Assembly (NCBI GenBank): GCA_027579435.1
Contig: JANBPK010000757.1
Location: 62,001 to 126,000 of the forward strand
Direction: 5' to 3'
DNA: 64,000 bases
From: Candolleomyces eurysporus
Taxonomy: Eukaryota > Basidiomycota > Agaricomycetes > Agaricales > Psathyrellaceae
Part shown: positions 33,853 through 47,293 of the stretch, piece by piece
How positions within the stretch are numbered: position 1 is the first letter of the stretch
How the letters are laid out: each line of letters opens with the position of its first letter
Notes under the pieces: model-generated
Seen by the model: the letters and a program-made list of their open reading frames with translations, nothing else
What the model was told of the DNA's origin: nothing
The model's database searches: none
Made by a program: the position numbers and the translations under genes

Positions 33853-36840
33853 AACGATAGCTCTATCGCAGGGCCTACACGGACTAGTATATTTATATTC
33901 GTTATTTAACATCTTGTTTGTAGATGGGTCATTGTTCGCTGACGTCCGGTGAACGACTGGTAGCTAACCCGAATTTGTTGACGACCTCCACGACGCCTTT
34001 TTGTAGCAATATCTTGTATCTTGTATATGTTCATATGTTGTATGATATATTATGCCGAATATTCAAAGAATGTCGCAATGAACAATTTGCAGCTCTCAAT
34101 CGCAATAAACGTGAAACCGTTGTCGGACTTTTGGCTTCAAAATGCAAGAGGTATGCACGGACTTCGGAGATACACTGAGACATTCAGATAAGCTTTAGTA
34201 GATGGTATCTGATACTTGAACTGTGGAGTCGCTTTAGCAGGCAAGCTCCACAATGTCGCGGCCGCCGACTCGGAGCGGGCAAAAGGGTATATCGGGACCC
34301 ATACAGATACATATGCCCCACTATCGCCCCCTACGCAGACGACCAAGTTCAACGGGGCTTTGAATGGGAAATGAAAGGTGGTATGTTGGACCGGTAAGGC
34401 AGTGCGAGAGACGAATGGAGCTGGCAAGGATCTGTTGCCATCGCGTAGGAGGTCGTCCCCAGAGCACGAGCTCGCGAGGCGTCCCAGTTAATCGATATCC
34501 CCTCAGTCGCTGATCACGCGCGACCTCTGGGCCGCGATGCAGGAGATCTATTGGTCAGAGCCGATGGTGATGGGCATTTCGCTCCATGGTAGTCGCAGAT
34601 ATTGTTTCAATTGAAAATGAATCGCCTAGCCTGCTCGTAGGTAGTAGAAGCCGTCGACCATCGAGCGCCATCAAGGAAAGGTCAATCAAAGGTATTCCTT
34701 TGGGAATAATGTAGGATTTTCAGGCGTTCTTCTCGGGGAGATAAGGACATGGCTTCCATGTGGTCTACTCCTTGTGGGCGCTCCATTTAGTATGAAGGAA
34801 GCAGATACGCGGGTCTGCTCGCCGATCTCTCGTTTGATCGGGCCCCCTGGCAAGAAATCCTGGATAAACAGGTTTCTCCATGGTAGAATTGCGCTATGTG
34901 CTGAGGTGCATCTCTGACTGGGGCTGAGAGAAGGTTAGGCGGTGATTGAGGCTTCAATTTAGGTTATCGTACACGTTTTTTTTCGGATAGTCTTCTGTTT
35001 TAAAGTTGAGAACAGATGAACTCGTTGATCCGTTGAATGATTGTGGAACACCCGTCAGTATACTGGCAGTGGCAGATCTCGGTTTGTAGAATTTAACTTG
35101 TCTCTGAAGCGCGTCAAGATATCCATCGCTTTTTGTTGCGCCCATCCCTGAGACGAGTAAGTCACGTAAATTGGAGACCCCCCTTCAATTCGTCCCGCTC
35201 AAGCGACTTCCATCGGGTGCGAGATACATACTTAGCAACCCTGGATAGCGTTGAAAGTTTGGAACTTACGTGAGTAGCGTTTCTCGCGTACACCGAGCAG
35301 ACCAGGATGGCCGTACCGATGACAGTTATAGGCTTGGACAGTCACACGCTTTCACGAATCAGACGTTTTTCGAGAGATAGATGGTAATTTGTAACATCTT
35401 ATAATTAGTGCGCTTCATTCGTGCTTTCAGACCGCTTCAAGTGGGTCGCAACAGGGCTTAGTATCTCACTCCTAAGTGGATAATCAAGGCACCGTATACA
35501 TAAGTCTTTACCCAGTATGGGCCTGATCCCTGTCGTTTACAGACCTGGATCCCGTCACTAGGCACAATGAACGTGTATTTAGATATTTAGGTCATCTTGG
35601 CATCCCGTCGGCATAGTTTTGCACCGACATAAAATGGTGCGAATTGCGTCTGGCTGCTTCACCTGGTCACAAAACACCCAAAGGCAGTACTATACAAGGT
35701 CGTACTGCTTATCGCGAAGAATCCCGATTGCACGGAAATTCGTTATTCATGATGCGCTCGAGCGATTCTAAGGATGGAGCGGGCGGACAAAAGAGTCCAG
35801 TACCTTGGTCAGCCGTTTGTCAAGGTCAGCTGTCGTTACATACTGATACCTCGAAGAAGAAGAGTGAAAGGGTCCCTGAGTCAGATGAGCGGAGGTGACA
35901 TGAACGACATGAGGCATGGATCAGGGTATGCAACCCCCCTCGTTGGTCGATTTATTGGGTCGCGGAGTTGGAATGAGTTTTTCGGCATAGGCGGAGAATC
36001 AAAGGCTTTGAAAGGTCTTCCTGCTTGGACGAGTGCAGATCTTATTCTCCCTTCTCTTCTTTCCTCTCCTTGCGATTAGATTTGAAGGCCACTAGTGCCA
36101 GCGAGTCGTCTTCACAAAACGCGTGGAGTTCCCAATATCACGGGGACGCGCCTTGGATCGCCTTTCATGAATTTTCAAGTCGGCGATGCCTGGTAGGCTC
36201 ACAAAATTTCGTCAGTGGAGGTAGTCAGGAACCGAACACAGAAGAGAAGGTATCGGAGCGACGGCATCGATCGACGCTTCTATCTATACTTGTGAATGGA
36301 GAAGCTTGGAGCCAATCGCCATATGCTCCTTGCAGTGGAGAGGGGATTAGTTGATTTCTTTCCCCTTCTTGGTAGCTTGCGGGTCACCCCCGCGGGATGG
36401 CATTAATTGCGTCCCTCATAGTAAGACCTCTGGCAATCTGAGGGGTGCCAGAACACAACTTGTGGACGGTGGACTTTGACATCAAATGTGCGAAAACAAC
36501 GTGCCGTGATGCCGACGGAGACTGGGCATGTCGGTCCTCATTTAAACTTGGTGCTGACAATCAGGAAAAGAGGACTCGCGAAACACAGACATTTGGCGCC
36601 ATTCCCGGACCCTATCAGGAAGCAGCCATAAATGATGCCGGATATATTCTGTGGGTCTTGCTAAATTGACAAGCCCTCGCCAATAATTCCCTTTTGCTGT
36701 CATCTCGTTTCATCGGTGCATCCAATCCCCCGAGCTGCCAGCAGTATACTAGTAGCCCCTACCCTCGAGGTGAGAAGCCCTCTGATCGTTGCAGGGTGAT
36801 CCAGCTACCTATTTCTCCACCCAAGAAGCGCCAGACCGCC
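33853..36840. other. long intergenic region, no supported gene
   Basis: Nearly 3 kb. Short ORFs on both strands lack domains and most lack good starts. A minus-strand stretch at 34954-35145 (MGATKSDGYLDALQRQVKFY) has an ATG and an upstream acceptor-like TCTCAG, but no partner exon is identified. The 36690-36840 part is the likely leader of the PriB-like gene. The region may carry regulatory sequence for that gene or decayed material. Confidence 0.4.
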
Positions 36841-39800
36841 ATGAATCCACCCGGTTCAGGAAGACCGCCCTCCGGCGCACATTCCTCCATGTCTTCCACC
36901 ACCAACTTCCAGTCCGGAGATTTGCAGCCCCAGCGCCAGGCAGGTGTTTTCGAGTTCGGTATGTCCTCCATTCGCAGCGATCGCGGAGCCAACCTTACGC
37001 CCATGTCTTTCACCGGCTCAGGGCGAAACGAACGAGCGGCATCTCAGAACCCAGGTTTATTAGACACCTCCTCCTCCTCCGATTCTTGGTTCTTTTCCCC
37101 CCAGTCCCAGTCGTCGCACCAGAGGCAGTCCTCCCAGCGACAGCCGCCACCATCTACCGCCTCTATGATTGGCCCTACGTCCACCTTCTTCGATGCCGAG
37201 ACCCCATCCCATCAGCAGACTGATGCCTATGCCCAGCAGTATCGGGATTGGGCGGACTCCTTCGGGGGCCAGCGCCAACAAGTACAGTCGCAAGGCCACC
37301 AAACTCACCGACCGACGGTGACCCAAAACCAGCCCCAGGGCCAATATGCCTTCTCTGCGGGGCGATATGTGCCCGGAGATGCATCATCTCAGTATTCGCA
37401 TTCGACTGCCGCGACGGTCACTCAGGAAAACATGGGAACCTCCAGCTTCTCAGAAAGCTCCGCTGGCTTCAACCCCCAGAGTATGGACGTCTACACTCAC
37501 TTCTACGATCAGGTTATGGCGGCGGAAGCCATGGCGCCTTCTGTCCCCTCACGGCCAAACGTTGGCCCCGGTAGTCAGCAGCTTTACCCAACGAGGCCGT
37601 CTCCGGACTCCACTCAACCTTCCTACACCAACACTCCCGATCCCGCCTACCACCGCCCGCAGCCCAAGCATCAGCAGCAGCAGGAGGTATTCCCGAGTCC
37701 AGGTCAACTTCACCCTGGTACACAGGCCCAAGTCCAGCAGCCCGCTCATGTTCCAAGGCAGCGAGCCCAGGCATCTCAACCCCCTGGAGCCATGAGCTTT
37801 CCTGTGCAATTTACCCAACCTCAGCAATACCATAATCCCTCGGATATTTCTACCCATTCGGGTCCTCAGTCCACCGCGTCCCAGTCGCCGCAATCATGGA
37901 CGGATGATGTTCGGTCAGCGCAACATAGCCCTAGACCGGTCCAGTTCACACGAGCGACCCCGCCATCTGCGGCTGACGCACCCCCTACGTCGGTCAAACC
38001 TTCAAAGTCCCCTCCAGGCCAACAGAATCCTACTGCAGGTGGATCGACGCGCCCACAAAACTTTTCGGTCGCACCTAAAGCGGACCGAAAGAGAAAACGT
38101 GTCAAGAAGGACGAAGAGGGTCAATGGAGTAATCCTGGGGCACAAGCAAGTGATTCTGAAAGCGATGATGACGGTGGTGGATATAGTGTTGGATTGGCCG
38201 GCTTCGGAATCGCAGGTCGAGCCGGGAGGAGTGGGCGACAGTCTTCTAGACTGTGAGTTCTTATTTTCTTGTCTGCTGCCATTACCGAATGCTGACGTTA
38301 CCCTATGATGCATCCTCGTCCCCTTGAATCCCTCCCATCGCTGTTCTCGACGCCGACCTTATACTGTTTCACGCCAACCGCTTATCCGATAATAAATCCC
38401 TTCCTTGGCCTGCCACCGCCATCTGTCATAAATGACGGATGCCTGCCACTCTTGGCACCGACACCCTCGGCATGATTATTATTTGCATTTGTTGTTTATC
38501 GTCCCCTTCGCCTTCTGGGATTTGGTTTCTCCTCTTTTCGGTGATATTCGCCAACGTGCCCGGGCGTACCCCACACATTTGTCCTCATGCCCCTTGTCAT
38601 TTGAATATTGCACCCACGTCTACCTTACTCAATTATCTCACCAAACTCTACCCAAAATCGCGACCTCGGCGTTCCCTCCTCCCCGGCCACGGTGGCACTG
38701 CCTTACCGTTCCTCTACAACGCCGGAAACGTATTCGCACCGATTCGGCACGCTCTCAATTTCTACCTCGTCCTGAACCTTGGTCGTACTGTGACTCGATA
38801 TTCTGATGGTTTTGCTTCCGGTCTTTGAACTTGCGACGCCTCACCACACGATTCCGCGACCCTACTGCCATACTTGATGCGATAATGCAGTCCCGGTGCC
38901 TGCAAGCATTGCAAGAAACTCAAGGTACGTACTCAATCATTCAAGGATTTACAGACTTTTGGCTAAATTGAACCTTTCTATTTGCCTTTTTCTGATTTGT
39001 GTGCCTCATTCCTGCCCTCCTTTTGGTTCGGACCTTCACCATTCGTCCGTTATGACATCATGTTCCGGACGCCCTGCAATTTCTGCGCCTCATTTGGGGT
39101 GCCATCTTACCTCTTACTCATCCGACTTCAACATATGGTCAAATTGCATCGGAGGATAGATGAAGTGCGAGTTTACCAAGGAGGATTCCAGCACCTGTAA
39201 ACGGTGTTCATCCACCGGACACATTTGCGTTGTCGAGGGACGGAAGCCTCGTACCGCACCGAAGTGAGTCTTAACCGCATGTTTCTCGTCATCCGTAGTC
39301 CGTTTCCTTCATTCCGCTCTCGGTGTCAAGGCATCCGAACCCACCTTTTTTTTTTTTTCCTGCTGCNTGTGTTTGTCCATGAGACAGACACTATGTTACG
39401 GAGTTGCCGGCCTTCATTCCCTATGACAGGGGCTTTTGATCTGCGCGGGGGTTTTGTCTATCTATAAAATGGCGTTTGGGACTTCTTTGGGTTCCCATTC
39501 AGAAAGCAACCCACGACACTTCTTCACCCACAATGCCAGTCGTTGGACGCAGATGGTCGATCTCGACTGGGTCCTCATCGGACTCATTTGATTCTCCGCT
39601 CCCCCCTTCTTCGCTTCCGCGACAAGATAATATGGCATGTACTAATTTCTGTCAAAGCAAACGCGAATACCTCTTGGCCCAGATTCGGCAGAAGGATGAG
39701 ATTATCGAATCACTTCTCAAGCAGGTGAGTGTTCTTGTCTTTCATAAATTATTCGTTGACTGAAATATCTTAGCTGCACAACCCGTACATCGCGACCCCG

Positions 39801-42742
39801 CTCTCGATCGAGTCGTATCGCATGGCGACTTCGCCCTCCGACAAGAATAAGGGGAACGTCCTTGCATGGCTCGACCGCCTCCAATCGAGCGTCCGGGACG
39901 CTGGATCCAAGGGCGGCCCGAACGTTTTCAGCAGCCCCAGGGAACAGAGCCAGCACCAAGGCGAATCCGACGGGGAGTCTGACCAGACCATCGACGACGC
40001 CCCCGAGGGAAACAACGCTGAAGAAGACGAGGCGTCGTCGGAGGACAAGCTGCAGCAGTCGTCCCTTCCTGACAGCCATGTCCCCTTGGGTCTGATTGCG
40101 AATCTGAGTCTTACCCATTCGAAGAAGGCGAAGAAGAAGAACAAGGACGGGTCCAAGGATCTCCTGGGCGTTAGCGAGGAAGACTTGAATGATGATAATG
40201 TGGGAGTTGCGAACGAGACGTACTTCATGCCTGGTGTGTTTATTTTGGTCTCCTCTTTTTTGATGGATGTTGTCCGCTGAAACGCCATATCCCTGCAGGA
40301 CCTGCAACCGACCTTGACATTCGTGCAAAACTGATTGAGCAGCACAGCCCACCTGAAATCCTTGTACACGGGCTCGTTACCCCCGAGCAAGTCGAGAAGT
40401 TGTTTGACTTGTGAGTAGAAAGAAGCCTTTCTCGTATTGACAGGCGTGTACTGAGCGCTGGATTACAGATTCTTCAAGCACGTCAATGTAGGCGTTCATC
40501 ACTGGATTACCCCGATCCTTTACTTAATCTGTCACCACTCCAGCCGTTTATCTCGCTGCTTGACCCAGTGCTCCACAAACCGGCTACCACCTTTGCAAGA
40601 TGTCCCTTCCTTTTCACAGTTGGTGAGTCCGTTTCCGTCTGTTGGCCCCGAAAACGCGGCTGACGCCGGGATAGTCTGTGCGATCGCATCAAGGTATTTC
40701 ACGGAGAAATCGGAGATATATCCCATTGCTATGCATTTCGCAAAGCATTCCGCAGCGACCGCGCTCATCGACGGCTGGAAATCGGTTGAACTGTGCCAAG
40801 CTTATATCCTTATGAGTATCTATGCTGTTCCCGCCCGCCGATGGGAAGAGGATCGCAGCTGGTTGTATACCGGTCTTGCTATCAGGTCTGTTCATTCGAC
40901 GCCTTGACATGACCCGAGCGTACCTTGCTGAACGCCTGCTTGTAGGATTGCCACGGACTTGAATCTCCACCAGGTCCCTACTGCCAAGATTACGTCGGAG
41001 ATCCAGGAACGGGAGATTCTCAACAAGACTCGAGTGTGGATGATCTGCTTCAACCTGGACCGCTCGACAGCGACTCAGTTCGGGAAACCGTCGACGATTA
41101 AAGAGGACTAGTGAGTGCACTGTACTTCATATTACAATACGCCTAACTAAACCTCCAGTACCAGCGTCCTCAGGAATGCGAAAGACTGGTACAGGAGGTC
41201 GCAGTACAACCATCCCGTGAGGCGCACTTTTTCTTCTCGGCCTGCTTGGCGCTTTTTGTTCTGACGTCGGTGGTGTTATTAGTACGATATCCATCTCTGC
41301 GGGTATTCTACTCTGCTGCAGATTGTGACCAAGTTCCATGATCAGATCTTCAGTGATCCCACCTCGCCAACTGGCTTGAATAAGGTGCGATGCGTCGATC
41401 ATCCTTCCCCTTCTCGTGATGATGCTGATGATCTTGGGATAGCGAGTGGATTTCCGTTCGGTGACATTGGAGCACGACGTCTACTTGACCGAGTTCCATA
41501 ATGAGTGGTCCAAGCGCTTCGCAGAGGAATCAGATCCAAATGGTACAGTCTATCCCTTTTATCGTTGCCTCGAACGTGACTGATCATTGTTTTAGACCCT
41601 GGTTGCGCGTTCCGTTGCACCCTTCTACCCTTGTACGTTATCCTCTATTCTAAGAGTTCTCAGTCACTGACCTCCCCCGTAGCCTCGTTGCCTACTCTCG
41701 CTTGGTTATGTTCTCGTTCGGCTTCCAGCAGGCCTACCAGCGTGGCCTTCAGCAGAACGACCACATCTTCTTTACCAAGTGCCTCGAGTCAGCGAAGACT
41801 GTGATTGAGACCATGATCACTACCCTGGCGCCGAGCGGGTACATGAAGTATGCACCTGACGGCCACTTTGTCTTTGCTACCTTCGCCTCGGCGTTCCTGC
41901 TCAAGGTAAGCCCATATCCGCCCACCCAAGCGATCTCTGGTTGCTGATTGATACTCGTCTGCAGCTCCTTCGCCCTGAATTCTCCAAGCTCTTGACCAAA
42001 GACCAGGAGAACGAGATCTTCGAGTTGATTGGAAAGCTGATCAATACGCTCAGCTCGGGAAGGATCGCGATCGACGACAGACATACGCCCAAGTTGTACG
42101 CGCGATTTTTGGCAGGCCTCCTCTCGCGACACCGCCGGGACGGCGCTACCGTTGGTCGGCTGCAGACTTTGCCGCCACAGAGCCAGCCTGCTGCTGCGCC
42201 TATGAATGCTCCGGGAGCCTCGATGACAACGTTTTCGCTGACAGGACAACCCGGCCAGCCTACTTCCGGTGCGGGAGGTGGTGCGGGAAGTGGTGGCAGT
42301 GGTGGTGGTGGTGGCTATTCCATTGATGTGACGTTCCCGCAGCAGATGGACACTCCGATTTACATGCCTGAAGCCACGTTTGCGACTGGGGCCGGGCAGA
42401 TCTCGTTCGGAACGGGCTTGGAGGGATATACGAGCTCGGGGTCGGAAGATGAAATGCTGGCGCCGATGCAGGCTCTCAGGAACCCAAATTGGTGGCAGGG
42501 TTTGATGATGCCTGGGTGAGTGAATTTGATGCTTCTCCCTGGGGGTTTTCGGGATTCTGAATGTTTTTTCGTCCTGTAGATTCGCTTGGCCTGACTCTAC
42601 TCCCTCGCCCCCGGCTGTGTATCAGCAACCACCTCCTCCGCCTCAACAACCGGATTATTCGAATCACCCTATTGCAACGACGATGCCTGGGTTGACTGGT
42701 TCCTTTGGCATGTTCCATTCGACACAAATTCCTTTGCATTAA
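36841..42742 (+). CDS. PriB-like Zn(II)2Cys6 transcription factor with a long N-terminal region
   Basis: Exon 1 (36841-38252, about 470 residues) is Gln/Ser/Pro-rich, low complexity, and ends with a basic nuclear-signal candidate (KADRKRKRVKKDEE). A 638-bp intron leads to a 34-nt exon 38891-38924 (LPGACKHCKKLK). A second long intron precedes exon 39160-39263 (MKCEFTKEDSSTCKRC..C). Together they give the six-cysteine zinc cluster CxxCx6Cx..CxxC..C. Exon 39658-39724 (NKREYLLAQIRQKDEIIESL) is the linker and coiled coil, followed by LHNPYIATPLSIESYRMATS. Fungal_trans-type sequence follows (PFISLLDPVLHKPATTFARC, DRSWLYTGLAI, NKTRVWMICFNLDRSTATQ). The C-terminal region has a Gly-rich run (42268-42320). 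The stop is at 42740. About 1,290 residues. The closest named relative I recall is PriB of Lentinula, a DNA-binding protein abundant in primordia; targets here are unknown. The start could be earlier (36694), but MNPPGSGRPPSGAHS is the better one. Confidence 0.88.
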
Positions 42743-43478
42743 TTTTTTGTTCCCTGATTGNTTTTTTTTAATTCGCTCAGGCTGCTCTGCCGTTTCCTCT
42801 GCCGTTTCCTCTGGGTTTTTAGTATACCTTGTTTTGGTTCTTATTGCGTTTCCGTGTTCGCCGCATTTCCTGGCCTGCTTGCTTTCCCTTGTTTGTAGTG
42901 CAATCCCTTATTTATCATATCTCGCAATTGTGTATTACCAAAACGAAGAAATATAAACGCTAGTAGCTATAGCTGTGTATGTACCTCTAATATGATTGCC
43001 TTTGATCTGTTTCTGCTGCTGAATGTGTCCTGCTCCGCAATGGGGGCCCCGGAGGTATTTCATTGATCCGTTATAATTATGATCTGCCTCCGATACAACT
43101 TGTACCGAAGCCACCATTATCTCGTTGCCGATCTTGAGGGGTGCTATCGTGCTTGCCCAACGTCCGACACGACACCCCGTCGTCACTAACACACCATATA
43201 ACACGTCGGTGTTCCATATAGGCTTGTTACTCAGCCCTTTCTACCCTCCGGCACTGATGATGAGTAATTATCAGTCATTGAAGACGATGCAGTGCGAATA
43301 CGGCCAACACTCCGGAGCAACAACGAATACGCAGCAACAAAATATTAAGGCGACGTAGCGCCAGGTGGCACTTCTTCGAACCCCACGCACAGCCCCGGTG
43401 CCTGGCGCTCACTGTCGGTTATAATATTGGTGCGTGCTTCGTTTCGGACCGTAACCTACCCTGCCTCCTCCAACAGCC
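42743..43478. other. intergenic region between PriB-like and F-box/LRR-like genes
   Basis: Holds the 3' end of the transcription factor (T-rich around 42743-42960, with an N at 42761) and the leader of the next gene. ORFs here are short and without domains. Confidence 0.4.
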
Positions 43479-45219
43479 ATGCCAACGACAGGCGACGACC
43501 TCGCACCAGAGATATGGCTTGCCATTGCTGATGAAGTGACTGCTTCAATAGCATCTTCTGGTGGTCGATTGTCACCTCGGTACATGTCAGTCAACCGAAT
43601 CTTCTTCAACCTGTACCTGGACTCTGTCTACGGAGATGTACAGTGGACCAAACTCGACGAGGCTATGATGAGGCGGCTGAAGAGACTCCAGTAAGACTCC
43701 TTCCATCTAGACTATCTGCGGTGATGTTTACGCCCATATCCAGGGAACCTATAATTGCCAAACATGTCCGAACCCTCAGAATTCATGCCTGGTTTATTGA
43801 CTACCTGATGAAACGGGACGCCGACACGATTGTACCGTCCACCCTGCCTGCCCGCATCCTCTCCTTCTTCCACGCTGGTGCAGATCAACACCCTGCCAAC
43901 CGAGGCCAAACCAAGCTTATGTCCAGTATTTCGTCGAAAACCATTATGAACCTAATGATCTCTGCCATTCACAATATGAAGAATGTTTTCGAATATTACT
44001 TCGAGCTCAGGGATCTCAGACTCACCAAAGACTCATCCCACTTTCTCGTCGCAGCTCGGCAAGCATTCAGCTCCAGCCTACGCAAATTGTCCGTCCACAC
44101 CACCATCTTCAAATTCAAATCCGCCCTCGCCCTCGCCGATTTCGAGAACCTCGAAGAGTTAGAACTCCATTTCGACTACCAGTGCCACCGTGTCCATGGG
44201 GAAGATGCACATGAAGCATCCAAATTCGCTGAAGCACAAGAGCTCAAGGATACTATCATACCGTTCATCAATCTCCGCAAAGAGACAATACAATCTCTGA
44301 CAATCGCCTCGTACTCCATGGTCGATTTATCGGATTTCTTCAAGTCTATTGGCCCTTTCAGATCCCTTCGCCGACTCTCAGCCAACGTCTGCCTGGACTC
44401 CAAACAACTCTCCGACCCCAAAGCTCTCGTCGACTTTATCCACGAGCATAGGAATTCCCTATTCGAATTGGACATTCACCCTCGTCCTCCGGAAGAAGAT
44501 TTCGTCAACGCGGATGATACCGTCAGGCGGCGCAAGGAATCATGGGTCCGGATACAAAAATCCTTGCTCGCCCATCGAGACGTTGCGCGATCGCTCGAGG
44601 GTCTCCATGCTCCCGTAGGGGATTTAGATGCATGTCTGGCACTTATCGATCGGTCTTCGTCCTCTTTGACCCATTTATCATTGAATGATAGGATCTTTGA
44701 TATGGAAGACTTGAAGAGGGTGTTAAACCTGTTCGCTCGGAATCCTTTCCGTCTCAAGTCTTTATTGGTTTGGGTACAAGACCTTACCGTGCCTCTCCTT
44801 CTGTTGCTCGCGGGCAGGCTCCCCGGACTCCATTCGCTAGTCCTACTCTTTGAGACGTGCAGCGTCGACATTGACTACAGTGGTCACCAGGTGCGCATAT
44901 TTCGNTTTTTTTTTTAATCTTGTAGATGGATGTCTGACTCCAATGGGATATTAAGCCGCGAGATCAATTCGCTAAAGAACTGGGCATCCGCTCTAGAGAG
45001 GGTCGGCTCGACTGGCAAGTCGAGCACATCAGCATCATTTACATGAGAGGTCCGATTGGCCCGGGGGACGCAGAATTATTGGGTATCCCCTCGACCGGCG
45101 GATACACAGATCAAAGGTACATGAACGACATATCCGCTGTCATCCCTTCCGTCAAGAGCCGCAAAGGCATCCAATGGCACAGGCAACTACCACCCAGACG
45201 AATCAACAACATGTCATAG
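43479..45219 (+). CDS. F-box/LRR-like protein
   Basis: Three exons: 43479-43690, 43744-44890, 44956-45219. The start MPTTGDDLAPEIWLAIADEV is F-box-like (LAPEIW..IA) and is followed by SVNRIFFNLYLDSVYGDVQW, the transition common in Agaricomycete F-box proteins. The middle part has repeated leucine-rich stretches (RTLRIHAWF, LRKLSVHTTIF, FENLEELELHF, LRRLSANVCL, LTHLSLND), consistent with irregular LRRs. The last exon (RDQFAKELGIRSREGRLDWQ) ends MS at 45219. An N and a run of Ts lie in the second intron (44891-44955). It probably acts as an SCF substrate receptor, which is inference. It shares no visible sequence with the F-box pair at 20-25 kb. Confidence 0.75.
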
Positions 45220-45257
45220 ACTTTTACTTCTTTCCACTACTAGAAACACCTGAAGAA

Positions 45258-47293
45258 TCACTCATACTGGAGAGTAACAGAAGCCAATCCTGAGGTCAAA
45301 CCAACGACATCGCGTTCCTTGATCTCCTCTTCATAATTCTTCGGACGACCTGCAACTATAGATGCCGAGGCAGGATAACTTTTCTCTCCCAACCCAAGCT
45401 CCCCACTCAACCCTTCGTAAAACTGAGGGGTCAACCCCGCCATCTCCCTCGCCTCAACATTAAACGGACCCTTGATATCCCCCGTCCATCCTTTCTTCAC
45501 TTCTTCTCGAAACCTCTTCACCGGGTCCACCACCACTTCCTCCCCTTTATTCTTCGCGTTCAGCTCTTCTTGCGCACACGCCCATGTAAACCACCGATGC
45601 CCAGCAGTAACGTGGGTCACTTCGTCCGCGTGGATGATTTCCATGACTTTCACCGTCTCTGTGTCTCCCGCCTTTCGGAATTTCTCGATTGTGGCTGGGT
45701 TGACGTCTAGCCCTCGGGCCTCGTGCACTAGATGGATGATCGCGAGTCGGGAGAGGAGCGAGTGCGATGTTACGGTTGCCGACTCCCAGAGTCCCGCGTG
45801 CACAGGCATGCTGCCGTACGGAGTTGAAGGAGAGAGGGCGGAGAGGCGGGAGGTGAGGAGGGTGCTGTACGAGTGTTGTGAGGAGCACGAGTGCTAAATA
45901 TGTACAGTCGACGTAGGGACGGAAGGACGACGTACAAGTGTTTCGACTCGTCCAGCGCCATCTTTGTAAAATCTGCAAAGAAGGCAGGGGGCAGATCGTG
46001 TTCCACAGGTCCGAAGCGTGCCATGATATCCCATCTATTAAATGTTGTAAAAAAGCCTTCAATAATGATGGAATGGCGAAACGTACGCCAGATCGATTCT
46101 AAAAATCAATTCCAAGTATCAATCCAACTCTCGACGGAAGGTATGTCATAACGGCTAAACTCACGCCCACTGCTCAATATTCGCGAGCGCATGAAGCATC
46201 GATGCTCTGTTTCTCCTATTCTTCACCTTCGAAGGGTCAACGACGTTACGAGAGTACGCATCGTCTCGAGACGGGACATCAGGTGGGCGTGGTGCGTTCG
46301 ATGATTTGTTCCCTATCGACTTGAGCTTGCCTGTGCGAAAGAGGTGGACAGCGTGTTTTGTGCGTTCGACCTGAAGGTAGATGACGTCAGTCGCCAGGAC
46401 GATTATGAGCAGGTTCGCTATTGCTTACCTTGAGACGAGGATTTGGTGTGTTGAGGATAAGGACGGCCCATTGCATGAGTGTCGTAGGCGGATTTTCAAT
46501 CGGCACCACCGGCTCATCGTCCTGTTGAGGCGTTGGCCTCGCATCCTCACCACGTGCGAGCACAGGATCAGAAGCTAGAGGTGGTGGATCGGCAAACTCT
46601 GTAATCGAGGGTGCGATTTCGAGATGCCAAATGAAGAGGTCCGGTACACTACGACGCACCTTCAGACACAGGCCTCAGCTCTACAATTCTCCACCCACTC
46701 CCCTCCTCTGGTGCCTCCATATACACTTTATCAACTCCATCTTCGTCTCTCCGAACTTCCACAGCATATGTACATGCCCTCAAACCCGTCTCGCTCTTTC
46801 CTGTCCGGAGATCGAAGTCATATCTGGGATTATTTATGAGAACTAGCACCAGAGACGTCGAATATCAAGTAGTCACCTATGCCAGGGACACACGGCCACA
46901 GCACCCGTATCAAACTCCTCGATATCCGCATGAGAGAGGTCCGCTCCCAGGTGCGGGCAAGCAGATTCCATGATATACAGCTGTGAATGGGCTGGGTTCC
47001 TACTACTTGACACATCCTGGCCAGTACCGGACTGCGTTACACTTTGAGCCTGGCTTGATACTGTTACAGCTGCAGAGCATAATGAAGATGGTGATGATTT
47101 GGGGTCCACTGAGTTGTTCTCCGCGGCTGTGGGTTCAGAGTCAGAGGCATCGACTGAGCTTTCTGTCTGGACCTCTGAAGACGTCGATAATCGAAAGAGT
47201 ATAAGCGAGTGGTATAGGCCTTCCTGAGATCGAAGGGTTAAAAGGAACCTAGAATGCGATAGAATGCCATTGAACGGGGCTATCCTGTGTCAT
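45258..47293 (-). CDS. Rieske [2Fe-2S] domain fused to a DUF455 ferritin-like domain
   Basis: Minus-strand exons read first GLYHSLILFRLSTSSEVQTE, then MESACPHLGADLSHADIEEF and VAVCPWHR, and across an intron YDFDLRTGKSETGLRACTYA: a Rieske motif CPHLG..CPWH with the cluster ligands. After an intron comes MQWAVLILNTPNPRLK, then SNAPRPPDVPSRDDAYSRNV and VDPSKVKNRRNRASMLHALA. The DUF455 domain continues with IMARFGPVEHDLPPAFFADF, TKMALDESKH, YGSMPVHAGLWESATVT and MEIIHADEVTHVTAGHRWF, and ends SGLASVTLQYE at 45258. Glu/His pairs in ESKH, EARG and HADEVTH suggest a diiron-type ferritin-like fold. Rieske-DUF455 fusions exist in fungi; the reaction is unknown. The 5' end is uncertain: from the ATG at 47293 a GTTCAA donor must be used, since direct reading hits a stop. 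Neighbour of an NLR-like gene; a decayed relative lies at 60.6-61.8 kb. Confidence 0.82.
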
